Shown here: positions 1-12,275 of the stretch, piece after piece
Layout: the number at the start of each line of letters is the position of its first letter
Numbering within the stretch: the first letter of the stretch is position 1
Source of the DNA: Epiperipatus broadwayi
Lineage: Eukaryota > Onychophora > Udeonychophora > Euonychophora > Peripatidae
Direction of reading: 5' to 3'
Assembly: GCA_028023455.1 (NCBI GenBank)
Contig: JAQFVV010001023.1
Coordinates: 1 to 64,000, forward strand
DNA length: 64,000 nucleotides
Made by a program: the position numbers and the translations under genes
Notes under the pieces: model-generated
Database searches by the model: none
The model's input: the letters and a program-made list of their open reading frames with translations, nothing else
Told to the model about the DNA's origin: nothing

Positions 1-276
1 CATTTCAACAAAAATTTTATTAACAATAAATAGTGATTACATACTAATAAAGGATAGATAAATGAATAAATTGTACAATAATATGATTGTATAATGTTCT
101 ATTTGTCATCTGGCTAGATTTTGTTATGAGAGTACAATTGTTATACTCTTATGTGGTTAGGTATAGTGAAGAGATTCTAAGAACTTGTTTAATGGAATAA
201 GCATTTTTTATATAAACATGAATATTTTCTTTTAGAATTTCCTATTCTATAATGCTGGGTAGGTGGGAGTTGATAA

Positions 277-3200
277 TCAGGAAAAGGAAAGAGCAGTTAA
301 AGACCAGGTGTCATCAAAGACTTTACTGGAGGCCAGGAGCTGGTCACGTTTCTTGATTTTTTTGAGCGTTTGATAAAACAATGGTATGATTTGTGGCAGG
401 GGTAATTCCATGAGAGTTTTGCATCTCACTATCCATATGGAATAAAGGACAAAGGTAGAAAGCCTTATTATTGAAAAAAACCCATTATGAATGGCATTTT
501 CAAGTGAGAAAATCATATCAGGTCTTATGTTGGAATTGATTATAATTATATCTTTCAGTGTTTTAAGTCTTGGGCATCGGTGTATAATATGGTCTATGGT
601 TTCATCTTCACAAGCACATAGACCACATATAGGGTCAATGCTGGTAAAACCTCTTTGGTGATAAAGGAACCAATTTGTGGGAAGTGCATTAAGATTTATT
701 TTAATGATGAAGTCAAGGAATTTGGATTCCAGACTCCATCTTTTGAAGTGTGTAATGAGTCTTTGGTTGGTTACTTTTAGGCTGGTTTTAATGGGTTGTT
801 GATTATAGTTGATTATATTGTATGCTTCCCATAAGGTGATTTTTTTTGTTAAGGTTAAAGGGCATTATTGGGTTATAAAGTTGTAGGTGGTCTATTAGGG
901 AGGCTATCCATGAACTGGCAGAGGGCGGAGGACGATCTGTCGGTGTAATTTTTTTAATAATGTTGGAGTATCCACAGGAGAGGATCAGATTATGTAGAGT
1001 GTTGTGGGTTTTCTGTAAAATCATTGCTTGTATTGAGTGGAATGACAGTCCATTGAACCTGCGTGGTCGTTGGATGCCTCGTAAGCTAATAGCAACTGTC
1101 CTTCCTCTCCAGAGAAGTTTGGTACATAATCGGTTGATTTTATTTTGAAACTGTTTAGACATTTTTACGAATGGAAGGTAATATGAGATTTTTGGCATTA
1201 TGATCATGTTGAGGAGGCCAACCTTTCCATATAATGAAAGGTATACTCTAGAGAGCGACGTGGTGATGGCTTCAGTTGAATGGAGGATTGAATCTTGAAT
1301 CTCTCTTGCCATTGCAGTTGAAGTTTTGAAGATTGGGAAACCTAGGTATCTTTGGGCTTTTGCAGAAAAGGGAGAGTTGATTTGTTTACCAGACATAATC
1401 TTCCAGATGGAAGATTTGTTAAAGTTTATTTGTAGGCCAAGTTTCACTGTATTTCTGTTTAAGATGTTCATGAGATGGGGAAGGTATTTAATGGTGGGAA
1501 GAACAACCATGATGTCATCTATATATGCAAATACATTGAAGTTTTTATTGAGAGAGGGAAGGAAAATTCCAGGGAGGTTTTTTTCTATATCCATCAGAAG
1601 AGGGTTGATGTATGCTGTGAAAAAAAGGGCACTGAGTGGAGATTCTTGAGGGATCGACTTGTATGGCTTGAAGCCTGGTGTGATCTTGCCATCAAGAGAG
1701 AGAAAAATCTCTCTGTTGTTGAGCAGATTGCTGATCATCTGAACAATCCTGGCTGGAATGTCGCATTCCAACAGAATATCCAGGAGGATATTTATCTGGA
1801 CTGAATCAAATGCTGCCGCAACATCCAGCTGGACAGCAATAGGTTTTGATTTACAATATCCTCTGATGTAATTGAATGGTGCAGTTATATTGGACATAGC
1901 TTGCGAGGTTGATGATCCCTTTTTTCCGTATTGGTTTGACAAGATATGGTTAAGGATTTGAGTTTGGATTTGATCTTTAATGACTGACTCAATTATCTTG
2001 ATAAGCAATGGGGTCATGGAAATTGGCCGGATATTGTTAATGTCATTTAGTGGTTTTGCTTTTTTAATAAAAGGTATGAGTGCCACTGGGTAAAGATCTG
2101 TTATGTTTCTGTTGCCGGAGGCTAGGTGATCAATCATTTTTTTAATAATTGGCACAGTGAATTGACTGAGGTGTTTGAGAAGGAAATTTGGGATGCCATG
2201 AAGGCCGGGATGAATGCCGTCAGGGAGAGATGTTATCTTCTTTTTGATTTGGATTTCTGTGATGCCATGTTCGCCGGGGTCACCAGAATCCAAACAGCTG
2301 TTTATAGGAGGAGCTCCATCTTTTTGCATTAATTGGCAGAATTGTTTGCTGATGTGCTGCATCATTGGAAAGCCAATAAGATTGGTTCCATTAGTATTAA
2401 TGGATAAGGGAGTGATTTGTTTTCTATTGTACCCCAGTGCCCATCTAAGATAGTCTCTCATCCAGCAGTGTTGTTGTGCTAAGAAAAATTTGGCTCTTCT
2501 GATGGATATATATTCTGCAAGGAATTTTTGCTTGATTTTGTAGAGATTTTTAAGGAAGATGATTTTTTCTGTATTTGTGAAATTTTGCTGTAAAGCTTGA
2601 AGTTGTATATTAATGTCTGTTAGATCATTTAGAAGGCCATTAGGTCCTTTGATTTTCCTGGCATGGTGATTTAATATGGATTGTAGTATTCCGATGAAGT
2701 AAAACCAGCCATCCTCAGCAGGAAGGGAAATGATGTTTATTTTCTGGAAAAGGATGTACGCCTCAGATACTATCGCTTCGGTCATATTTGATTGGGTGAT
2801 CATGTGCATGGTTTTACCAGGTCCATCAATAGGTGCAGGGATTGAAATAGGTGTAAGTTGTAAGATTAGAGCCATATAATCAGAGAAAGCAACAGGGGCC
2901 AAGGCTGCATCAAGGTTGAAATGGAGGTCTGGGGTGTAGTAAACCAAATCAATCAGGGACTTTTTAGTTTTAGTATAGAAAGAGTAGGCTTCGGGAGGGA
3001 AGAAGCCCTCTCCACACATTAATCTGCGATTTTTTAGATGCAAAAATCTCTTGTTGAAGTCATTGTATGTGGTGTTAAAGCCTCCCAGAAGAATAGTAGG
3101 GGAGGCTCTGTTAGCGTTGATGGCATTTAGTATGTGGATTATTTTTAGATATTGAGAGGTGTCTTTGGCTGTAAATATATAAGCTATGATGATCGGATAA

Positions 3201-3505
3201 CCCCAATAGTCTATTTCTATGATAATAATATTGGCATCTAGGAATAGAATGCTAAAACTGTTTGGTGGTGTTGACTTGCTGAGAAGAATACTGACTCCAC
3301 CTGAAGCAGAATGGCCTATGGAAAATCTAGTAAATCCGAGAGTTGAGAGAAGAGATAGTATTTTATGATCGGTCTTATGGTGATATTTAGTTTCACCCAT
3401 AAGAAGTATATGAGGGGAGCAGAGTGAGAGCCAGTTTTTAATAGCTATAACTCTATCAATTGAGTTGATGCCGCGAATGTTAATGCCAGCAATTTTGCAG
3501 AACAT
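277..3505 (-). pseudogene. LINE ORF2, endonuclease-reverse transcriptase, damaged
   Basis: The first 900 codons are open (3505-803). The endonuclease spans about residues 1-215, with N9 and E38 in the expected places. The usual GDFN motif reads GGFN (G142), and the terminal SDH reads SDY (Y210). The reverse transcriptase follows: FDS block near residue 563, a PQGSP-like block reading PQESP near 619, and YIDD near 661. The frame stops at 803, but the next frame continues immediately to 277. That continuation has a CxxC...HxxxHxC motif and conserved C-terminal sequence. The shift lies in an 8-A run (plus-strand T run near 841-848). It could be a true indel or an assembly error. Catalytic substitutions suggest loss of endonuclease activity. 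Confidence 0.85.
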
Positions 3506-3511
3506 GATAGA

Positions 3512-5615
3512 TTAATCCAAACCATCCTCAGCAAAGTGTACCAAGTCAATGTGGGACATCTCCATGTTAATGAGGTCTGATGTTGTTTGGCAATCAGAGT
3601 CTTGTGATTGAATTTGTGGATGGATTGGTGATATAGTTGTTGGTTGAGGAAACGCATCCATGAAGTCTTCGGTGTCTGATGAAGTAGTGTAATCTGTCTG
3701 AGATTCGTCAGATGGATCAATGGTATCAATGGTTGTAGGATCCATGATTTTCCTCTTTTTTTCTATGGATTTGCGAGGCTTTGTGCTTGATATATCTGAA
3801 ATTTGTTTGTTAGAGGGTGGAGGTGAGTAATGTATCAGATGGGTGCTATCATTATCAGAGCTTGATTTATCTGAACAAATTGATTTTCTTTTAATTTTCT
3901 TATTTGTATTTTGGGTATTTGTTGTGTCGGTTTTTTGAGGGTTTATGAGCTTGATTTATCTGAATGAATTGATTTTCTTTTAATTTTCTTATTTGTATTT
4001 TGGGTATTTGTTGTGACGGTTTTTTGAGGGTTTCGAAGTTTAATAGTGTTTTTTTCATTTTCCTGTTCTTTTGATAAAAGTGTTTTTTTATTGTTATAGG
4101 AATTTGTTTTAAATTTTAGACCTAAGTCATTTTTGGTTTGCTGTAACTGTTGGGAAACATTAACTATGCTGACTTTCGGGTTGAGTGTTTGATAAGTCTT
4201 TTCATCAGGATGGTTAATTATTGCAGGAGTTGAAGAATTGAGGACAGTTTGTGGATCACTTTGTTTAGGTTTACTGGACTTAACTGACCCAAATGAAGAT
4301 GTATCAATGGTTTTAAACTGGGTGGGAGTTGTTATGGATGGATTGTTTTGAAATTTTTTGAGTGTATTTTCTTCATCGCCTTTGTTTTCCTTGCTCTCGT
4401 CAGGTGGTTTGGTCATATTGCCTTCTTTTGTAGCAAGAGTTTGGCCTAATATTGTTTCTCTGTGGGATTAGTATAATATGTATCATATGTATGATCTTTA
4501 GTCTTATTGGTTTGAGTGATTGGTTTAGGCACAGTATATGTAATTGCTTGGATCTCTGATTCACTACTATTAGTGTAGAGGTTGTCGTTTGTTCTTTCTT
4601 GAATATTTTCATTTTGAAAGATAGGTTTGAATGTGAAAGGGTTTGTTGGAGGATTTATTTGAATCAGGTTGTCTGGGTTTGTGAGGTTGCTGATTGAATT
4701 AGGCCCATGTGGTGGTGATTGTCTATTTAAGGATGTGAAAGCCGTGTTAGTAGGTCTACCAGGACATCTGTGAACTTTATTCTTTTTAATACCACAGTGT
4801 GTACATATTCTTGCTGCACAATCTTTAATGAGGTGTGTTCTTTGAAGGCAGAAGAAACATTGTGGATGTACTGCCCTGAACGTCAAAACCATAGGAGAGC
4901 CTCTTGCAGTAATAATAGTGGGTATGTCAGTGGGTATAATGTTTTTCTTCAATGTAAGTGTGAAGATAACTGTATTGGACAAGATTCTATCTTCGCAGTG
5001 AGGGTTTAATAGGTGTTTAAATTTGCTAACTGAACCATAATTAATAAGGATGTCTTGTAGTTCTTGTTCTTTCAAGTGGGCAAGGCAGTTTTGGATTCTG
5101 CCGGATAGTGTAACAGGACGGTTCATATCAATGGAGCATAGTATAAAATTTCCTAAAGATCTGTATTTATTTTTAAAGTTCATACGGTCTGCCCACGTTT
5201 TAAACTCAATGATAACATAGTGGTCATTGGGATGATTAAGAATCATATGAATGCCTCTGCCAAATTGTTTTTGATTGATTAGACTGTATAGCTGTTCTAG
5301 AGGGAACTTATATAGAGCACATTGTTGATTTGTTATGGCTAAGATTAACGACTTATCGCTGTAGTAGTTAGCAAACGATTTATATAGGCTATTGGGAATC
5401 GTTTTGTTGAACTCATTATTTATTTTTAGGAACATGTTGTCATTAAGATCGTTTATATTAAATGAGACATTTTCCAAAGTGTTTGATTCTTGTTCTATGT
5501 CTAATTCTGAGATATTCAAATATAGTTCATTGAAATTATCGGCCTTAATATTTTCAGAGATGCTCTCAGAATTTTTAGACCTTACAATATTTGCGTACGT
5601 AGAGGAATTTTTCAA
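3512..5615 (-). pseudogene. LINE ORF1, gag-like nucleic-acid-binding protein, frameshifted
   Basis: The 5' part (5615-4446) reads 389 codons and has closely spaced Cys/His clusters (CFFC..H..C, then CTHC..H..C) that look like CCHC zinc knuckles of a LINE gag protein, which would coat the element RNA. The frame is open upstream of 5615 for about 50 codons without an ATG, so the true start is uncertain. The frame shifts near 4455 and continues as a 157-codon Ser/Thr/Lys-rich stretch (4416-3943). It is broken again by an 89-bp tandem duplication and resumes through an acidic tail that ends at 3512, six bases before the ORF2 start. At least two lesions make it a pseudogene. Confidence 0.8.
3858..4035 (-). 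repeat. 89-bp tandem duplication inside LINE ORF1
   Basis: Two adjacent copies (3858-3946 and 3947-4035) match almost base for base. Because 89 is not a multiple of three, the duplication shifts the ORF1 frame and creates a stop soon after the first copy read. Confidence 0.93.
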
Positions 5616-5747
5616 TATTGGTATTGAAGAAATTGGATTAGATTGTAAGTTGGCTGAAGTAGCAATGGATTGTTCTGCGCTATAATCTTTGTTTGTTCTG
5701 GAATGTGATTTATCGGTTTTAAAATTTATTTCTTCTTTTTGATTTTT

Positions 5748-5793
5748 AAATTTACTGTTGACAAACTGTTAAATTTACTGTTGACAAACTGTT
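5748..5793 (-). repeat. 23-bp tandem repeat x2 in LINE 5' leader
   Basis: Two exact 23-bp copies (5748-5770, 5771-5793) lie just upstream of the ORF1 open frame on the minus strand. Repeated short 5' units occur in the untranslated regions of some LINEs. No promoter motif was recognised. Confidence 0.85.
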
Positions 5794-6804
5794 AAACTCT
5801 CTGTTAAATTTTCGTTACAAAGTCTTTATTTTTTTAGCATAATTCTGCCATTTTTAATTACCTAAAAGATTTTTCTAATTGTAATCTTTTTATTTTTGGA
5901 ATTCTTTTAATTTTCTAATTGTAAACTTTTTACTTTTGGAATTCCTTTAATTTATCCAGATTAGTAATCTGCATGTCATTTATTCTTCCCAAATTTAACT
6001 TTTATTTTTAATTACATAAAAAAATGTGGACAAAAAATTTACCTTTCATTGTACATTTAAAAAAAAAAGATTATACAGACTAAAATTTAATTACGTTTTT
6101 TTAATAAGAACGCTAAATTTACTTTTTCTTTTTTTTCTTAGCTTTTAAATATCTTACCGGATGCCAATATACTTGTACCATGTAAACAAACAGTACAATA
6201 GAGTCATTTATTATAAATTTAGATAATCAATGGACTACACATTATTTGGTGATATAATATTCCCATTGCCTTTATTATCAAGACCTAGGATTCAAAACTA
6301 GAATGAATGCATTTATGCATCTAGCAGTGCCCTGTTTTTGTATAAGTATGTTAGTTTCAGCTTTGAAGTCTAATATTAAACAACAAAGGTAAAAAACAGA
6401 AAGTCTGGATGTGGAGATATAACACCACTAAATCATTTTATACCCACAGACTCAGGTGTTGCAATAAATGGCTGTGGAATAGGATGATGAAATCCGCTCT
6501 GGAAAGCCCATGAGGTCATGTGATATTGTTAATGGTATTCTTATATCTCATATAATTTTTTTATTTTTAATATTTTCTAAAAATTCTTTATCATTAATGG
6601 CTGCTTTAAGTTAGTCTCTAATATAACTCACTTCAAAATGAACTTATATTGTTCTCTAAAATAATTTGTCTCGGGGTGATCTTCAAAATATTTCTTCCTA
6701 GCAATTATGAAGCTTCCTAGAATAAGTTTTATTTCAATGTTTTGATTCCATACCTGCATTTCCATTTTTATTATTTCCTAAAGTTTAACTTCATGCTCTG
6801 TCCA

Positions 6805-6873
6805 ACTTTGGGAAGAAGTAAATAATATATAGAATATTAAAATAGTTTAATATCATTTACTTCTTCCCAAAGT
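6805..6873. repeat. Perfect 19-bp inverted repeat, 31-nt loop
   Basis: The arms 6805-6823 and 6855-6873 are exact reverse complements. The rest of 5800-7015 is AT-rich with no gene seen. Confidence 0.85.
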
Positions 6874-7014
6874 ATAGGATCTTTCTCATTTTCTTTTGAT
6901 ATATTTTAAAATTCATTGCAAAATATATACTTTTAATAACTATAAGTACATTTATGTAGGAAAATTAATTAAATGCTTTATTATACAAAAACAAAATTAC
7001 TAATAAGTAGTCCA

Positions 7015-7640
7015 CTATTATAATTGAAATCATATATCACATGACTTAATTAAATAAACTTGTAATTATAAAAACTAAAGAGTGTGCAGTAACTCTAACA
7101 AGTTTTATTAATAAATGCCAGCAAGAGAAAGCATTTGAAAAATCTCTATCTAGAAATTATCCTTATCCTCAGACTGGTTTCATGCTTTTGGCATTCTTCA
7201 GTGAGGCACTAGGATATTTCAGACATCAGATCTAAAATACCAACTCAACTCCAGCACTTACCTGATAGTTAACTTTTAAGTAGACAATCTGAAATTTTCA
7301 AACACCTGTATGTCTTTAAACCCAGCTATCCAACTTAAATAGCTATATGGGGCTGAGAATTCTTCAGCCATACATATATTAATAGCCTCAGCAATGTAAC
7401 ATGGCTTAAGACTTAAAAGCAAAAACTATTTTAGTAACTAAAAATAAATTATACATCACATAACTTAATTTAATAAGCTTGTAATTGTAAAAACTAAAGA
7501 GTGTGAAATTGTTCTAACAAGCGTTATTGATAAATGCTGGCAAGAGAAAGCATTTAAAACATCTCTATCTAGAAATTTTCATTATCCTTACATGCTTTTG
7601 GCATTCCTAAGTGAGGTGCTAGGATATTTCAAATGAAATT
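7015..7640 (-). mobile_element. Family B hammerhead repeat, tandem (two monomers, second broken)
   Basis: Two head-to-tail copies on the minus strand repeat at about 410 bp (marker segment gcatt at 7191 and 7601). Each carries the family B tail (CATGTGAT-like end), a ribozyme region and the upstream segment shared with copies at 17.8, 26.7, 37.3 and 60.7 kb. The first copy has an intact hammerhead at 7158-7216. The second has lost the GAAA, helix III and cleavage-triplet segment. Tandem monomers with one ribozyme each are the layout of retrozymes. No TSD was identified. Confidence 0.75.
7158..7216 (-). ncRNA. Hammerhead ribozyme (family B), intact core
   Basis: On the minus strand: outer helix I UAUCCU pairs with AGGAUA, then an internal loop, then inner helix I CCUCA/UGAGG. 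The core CUGAAGA is followed by helix II AUGC-CAAAA-GCAU with four perfect pairs, then GAAA, then a minimal helix III AC/GU closed by CA, ending in the cleavage triplet GUC. Predicted cleavage is between 7172 and 7171. All invariant type I hammerhead core positions are present. Minimal helix III of this kind is known from newt satellite and Penelope-like hammerheads. Activity itself is inferred. Confidence 0.88.
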
Positions 7641-10600
7641 ATCAATTTCAAATGGTTTAGTCATTACTTTACCAACTTATAAAACTATCTTCTATGATGA
7701 TTCCTGTGGTGATAAATAGTAATTAGAGTGTAGGGTATGGAATAATAACAAGAATGACTCAAAAGAGTAAGAGAATATTATCATGGATACAGTGCAAATC
7801 ATAATAATAGGTCAGTATTCATTGGTCACCTAAGATTCAAGTCATGGCTCTATTATAGCACTTATTGATGATGAGAAAATGGAACTGTCCATGAAAAATG
7901 ATATCCAGCCCAATGTTATCTGTATATTTTAATAACTTTAAAGCATGAAAACATAATTAACATACAACAGATTTCAGCATCTTCCACACTGAACAACACT
8001 CAACATCATAAAATATACAAACAGCATTTTAAAATAATTTCCAAAAAAATAATATTAAAGAAACCAAATCTAAATTCATGTCAATATGGTTTTTTTAAAA
8101 GTTTTCATGCACAAATGATCTTGATAAAACATACATCAGTACTATACATTTATTTATTTGTTATTATATAATTTAAAGACGGTATTAGGTTTTTCTGTAT
8201 ATTTCAACAGACGACATTCACAAAGATAAAACATTAATAAATTAAAGATGTTATCACAAATTTAAGCATTCACATTAAATAAATATTTTTAAATATCCTT
8301 GGATGTTTGCAAAAAACATTCATACACATTCATCAATTCTTTTATAAAAAATACACACGATGATAATTTCTATCAATGGTTTATTACATTGTTTAATATT
8401 AAATTCAAGAAATATGAAATACAAATTTAAATACTAATTAGGATACATCATTTTAAAAACAAAAACACAAATTCTTAAGCAAAATGTAATCTAAATAATA
8501 AAAGAAATTACCAATGATCTCAACTATGTTTAAGATCATTACGGTGATCCATTTCTTGGACCATACATTCAGAAAAATCAATTATGATTGTAATTTACCT
8601 TGTTCAGAAAATTACTTTCTGAATATGTATTTTTATTATTTAACATTCTAATAAAAATAAAATTAATTTATTTTAAGATTAAATTTAAAATATAATAACA
8701 AAAAGTTAGTTTTAAAATAAAAAAAATGAAATATTTTAAATATTAACGTTAGGTTTAATAAAAAAAAGATAAAGTTTTAAAGTTATGAGAGATTTTATTT
8801 CTCTCCTCATGCTTGTCAGAAATTTGCTTGTCTGGAATCATTCCATTGCCTAGTTACAGTTGGACAGATTTGTGTATGATCATACTCTTGTATTGGCACC
8901 ATTAAAAATGTAGAAGTAATAATAGAATCCACTAAAATCTGAGAATATTATCCATTCTTTAAGATAAAATGTTTATTTCAGTCCTTTCTGAAAATTTTAT
9001 CCAGGCATTTAATATCTTCATAGAATAATAATTCAAAATCCATTTTATATGAAATATTTTCTTACATATGTTTCAGCCATTGTGTATAGTAGATATATTG
9101 CAGAAAATATAATATAAGTAATATTTGCTTTTTCCATCAGTCAAAAAAAGGCCGCTATATCATTCAAAGCATATATTAACTGATATAATTTCAATCTTCT
9201 AAAAAGACATATCAGAGTTCATTATTTTCAGATAAAATTATTTTTTAAAGTATATAATTTTATTTATTGATTTGATCAATAGCAAGTCCTTTTAAAAGCA
9301 TAAAAGACATTCAAAAGTAATCTTTTTCAATTTGTCTTTAAATACATCATTCTTAAATATCAGTTCATTTAAAAAATCATTCATCATATGATAAAACATT
9401 TTAAATTCAATTTTTAAACTTAGATACAGAGTCTCAACTTTCTTTTCTTTCTTCCAAATTTAATACTATGATAATAATTTCTAATAAATATCCAATTCCA
9501 CTTAATTAACTTTAATAAATTATCTGCATTGCAATATGATAAGGTCATTTCAAATAAATATTTACTCATTCCAGACATACTATTTAAGAAAATATTATAA
9601 TTCTTACATAAACCTTCTCTGGTCTTGTTGCAGTATATTGCTTGATATTTGGGGTTTATTTTCCCAATATTTAAGTAACTACTATCACATTCCATAGAAT
9701 TGTTGAGGTGCTAAGCTAAGTTCAACTAAGAAGAGAATGACAGAGAACTTTGGTGTTCTAGTGAACCATTCTTCAAATAGTTATTCTATTTATATTTTTC
9801 AAAAACACTTTCAAGTAAAATAATTTAAAAATAAATTACTACTGTCACAATATAAAAAAATATATAGTTATAAATTTTCAAACTAAATCCGTCTTAACCC
9901 AAATCTGTATCACTGAAAATCTCCAAATCACTAAAATCACTGTCTAGACTGGCTTCAACCTCTCTTTTTATACTTGGTTTTAATCCAATGATTTCATTGG
10001 TCAATACTGCTTGTACATATCTACTAATTTACATAACTACATTAATATAATTTTTAAAATTAAGTTTAAAAACTATGAGTCATCAATATTAAATATAAAA
10101 TTATTTAATACCTTAAATATTAAATACTTTTATTTAAAAAATTGAATATCTGCATTAAAACAATTTTAAATAATTAAATAATCTGAAATTGATGTAAAAT
10201 AAAATATTACATTTAAATAAAATGATAATAATTTTATTCATTACTTTTCTAATATTATCTCTAGACTTAATATTTGTTACACTTTATTATGTATCAAATT
10301 TTTGTTAACAAGCTAAAATTAATGTTTTCTTTGCCTAACTTTTTATAAGCCTACATATTTATACAATAACTTCTAACCATGTGATACTTTCAGAACTTTC
10401 TAAATTAATATTAAATTAACTTATCATTTAAACAATATTTTAAATAAAAATAATTATATTAAACATATAATATAAAATATTTATCACTATAATTAAGCTA
10501 TTCTACCATTGTAGTAGCTTTTAAATGTAATAAATTAAAATTATTACCATCTTTTAAACAATTAATTGTGTCATTTTATTATTTAATGCATCTCAAAATG

Positions 10601-10780
10601 AGTTCAAACTATGTAATATATCTTTGTAAGCTCCTATCTACTGAATACGAATACATGCTACCTATAATATCAAACTTATATGCTAAAATAACAAATTATT
10701 TTTTTTTAATATAGCTATTTTTTCAATCCTGCCTAACTATCTGTACCAATTATAAAGGGTACAATATATTTGGAGGAGTG
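7640..10780. other. AT-rich stretch without a recognised gene
   Basis: Mostly A/T runs and short repeats. A short open minus-strand segment at about 9896-9990 encodes an acidic peptide ending ...FSDTDLG then a stop, but nothing supports a gene around it. The 91-codon minus-strand open frame at 9420-9695 is low in complexity and not convincing. Confidence 0.5.
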
Positions 10781-11010
10781 AGAAGTTTGGAGCCTTTGCA
10801 TTAAAGATTAAAAAATTGCTACTCAATACAAGCCAAGCACTGACTATATATATGTGTGTGGGAGATTATGATCTGGCCCAACTGATGAGTACTAGCTTGA
10901 CATGTAATATGTATATTGGGAATCATTTATCTTTTTTACATGTGTATGGTCATGTGTATTAGTTGTTTGAGATGGAATGAAGGATGAATATAGACTGAAA
11001 ATCCCGAGGT
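10780..11010 (+). mobile_element. Family C SINE-like repeat with degenerate hammerhead
   Basis: Matches the family C copies at 28.2, 37.9 and 53.7 kb. The ribozyme region (10877-10920) keeps helix I CCCAA/UUGGG and the core CUGAUGA. GAAA reads GUAA and helix II is largely unpaired, so cleavage is unlikely. A tRNA B-box-like sequence (GAGGTCAAATTCC) lies near the 3' end. Confidence 0.65.
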
Positions 11011-12149
11011 CAAATTCCTTTATTAAATATATATATTGTAATGGTATGAAAAAACTAGGAGTAAACCTGGGTGATAGCATTCATCATAATCAACTCCAAG
11101 TCCAAGACTAGTCTAATTTAAACAGGAAGAAACATGGGTGAACTTGGGATGATGGAAAATCACTATCATCAACCCCAGTCAATGAATTAAATCCAAATAT
11201 ATAATGAACATAATGATATATGATGATTATGATGAAATAATGAACCCAAGAGATCATCAAAAACAAAGACCAACTAATTATAAGTTCACACCCAGCATTA
11301 CAGAGAAGAATAACCATTTATTATCATGAATAGTCAAAAAAATAAAATCAACAGTCTACCTTGTGACTGGATTTGAAAGTGGTTCATTATAAACCAAGCT
11401 AATTATTTAGTCCTTGCTAAGCTTGGAGCAAATTGTATAACCAATAATTTGGATGCACAAACTTAAGTGCTAATCCATAAGAATATAACAATTAAAAATA
11501 ATGCTGGGATACAGAAATATGCTGATTATCTCCAATGCCTTAGCCATTTAGTACCATTAATGTACTGAATAACTATAAACTTAATTTGTAATTAATACCA
11601 AAATAAAATTTAGTGCATGGACTTCACCATCCAGGGTGATCATTATCATCATTTGGACCTCCATAATACCAAATGTAAATCCCAATCCATATAACTAACC
11701 ATATACATGAATCCAGCTCAGGAAGCAAGAGTTCCATAACTATTACTCTAAACAAGAGATAATACTAACATGTAATGTTTTAAACCTGTCTAGGATTAAA
11801 TGCATTCATTGGAATAACTTAATGACATATAAATAATTATAACAATAAAATTAAATTAAGGTCTGTTGAGTATGCTATAAATTCAGCAATCTGATTTTGA
11901 TTAGAATAATACAAAAAATGTGATTACCTTGTAATTTATATATATCTCAATAGGTTTACATAAAGCAGGCCTATATACAAACACTCAGATATGCTATATA
12001 ATAATTTAAAGTTAACCGCTTTGAATTGTCATAAACCAATAATAAAAATTCATTTTCATAATACAAAATAATTAATGCCTGATATTAATATATATGGGTC
12101 TACATGACACACATTTAAATGTGTGTGCATAGTGATATTTCATTAGTTT
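11010..12149. other. AT-rich stretch, nothing recognised
   Basis: No coding or RNA gene was seen. It contains ATCATC/ATTATC-rich low-complexity sequence. Confidence 0.5.
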
Positions 12150-12164
12150 AAAAATAAACTTATT

Positions 12165-12260
12165 GTCAAGTGTTGGTGGTCAAGTGGTCAGCACAGCTAC
12201 CTTACAAGCAGTTGTCCTGGGTTCGCTTCCCAGCTGATGCTTTGACACATGAAAAAATAA
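12165..12260 (+). mobile_element. tRNA-derived short SINE
   Basis: About 75 bp resembling a tRNA, with an A-box-like segment (GTGGTCAAGTGGTCAGC) and a B-box-like segment (GGGTTCGCTTCCC), followed by a short tail (GATGCTTTGACACATGAAAA). A perfect 15-bp TSD flanks it (12150-12164 and 12261-12275). This is a LINE-mobilised SINE with a RNA polymerase III internal promoter, not a functional tRNA gene. Confidence 0.92.
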
Positions 12261-12275
12261 AAAAATAAACTTATT

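Larger units (their letters stand above)
240..5800 (-). mobile_element. Non-LTR retrotransposon (LINE), copy 1, nearly full length, damaged
   Basis: Read on the minus strand: a 5' leader with a 23-bp tandem repeat, a gag-like ORF1 with zinc knuckles, a 6-nt gap, then ORF2 with an APE-type endonuclease, reverse transcriptase and a C-terminal CCHC-like motif, then a 3' untranslated region. No RNase H domain was seen. The order fits the broad Jockey/R1/I/CR1 assemblage; I cannot assign a clade by eye. Both ORFs carry frameshifts, so the copy is not autonomous as written. A diverged copy of the same family lies at about 19610-21700. The 3' end is not sharply defined: no clear poly(A) tail or TSD was found, and the element may run to the window edge. 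Confidence 0.85.

Noticed and set aside
960-2453. Several plus-strand open frames of 60-110 codons
   Set aside because: They are antisense shadows of the LINE ORF2 coding strand.
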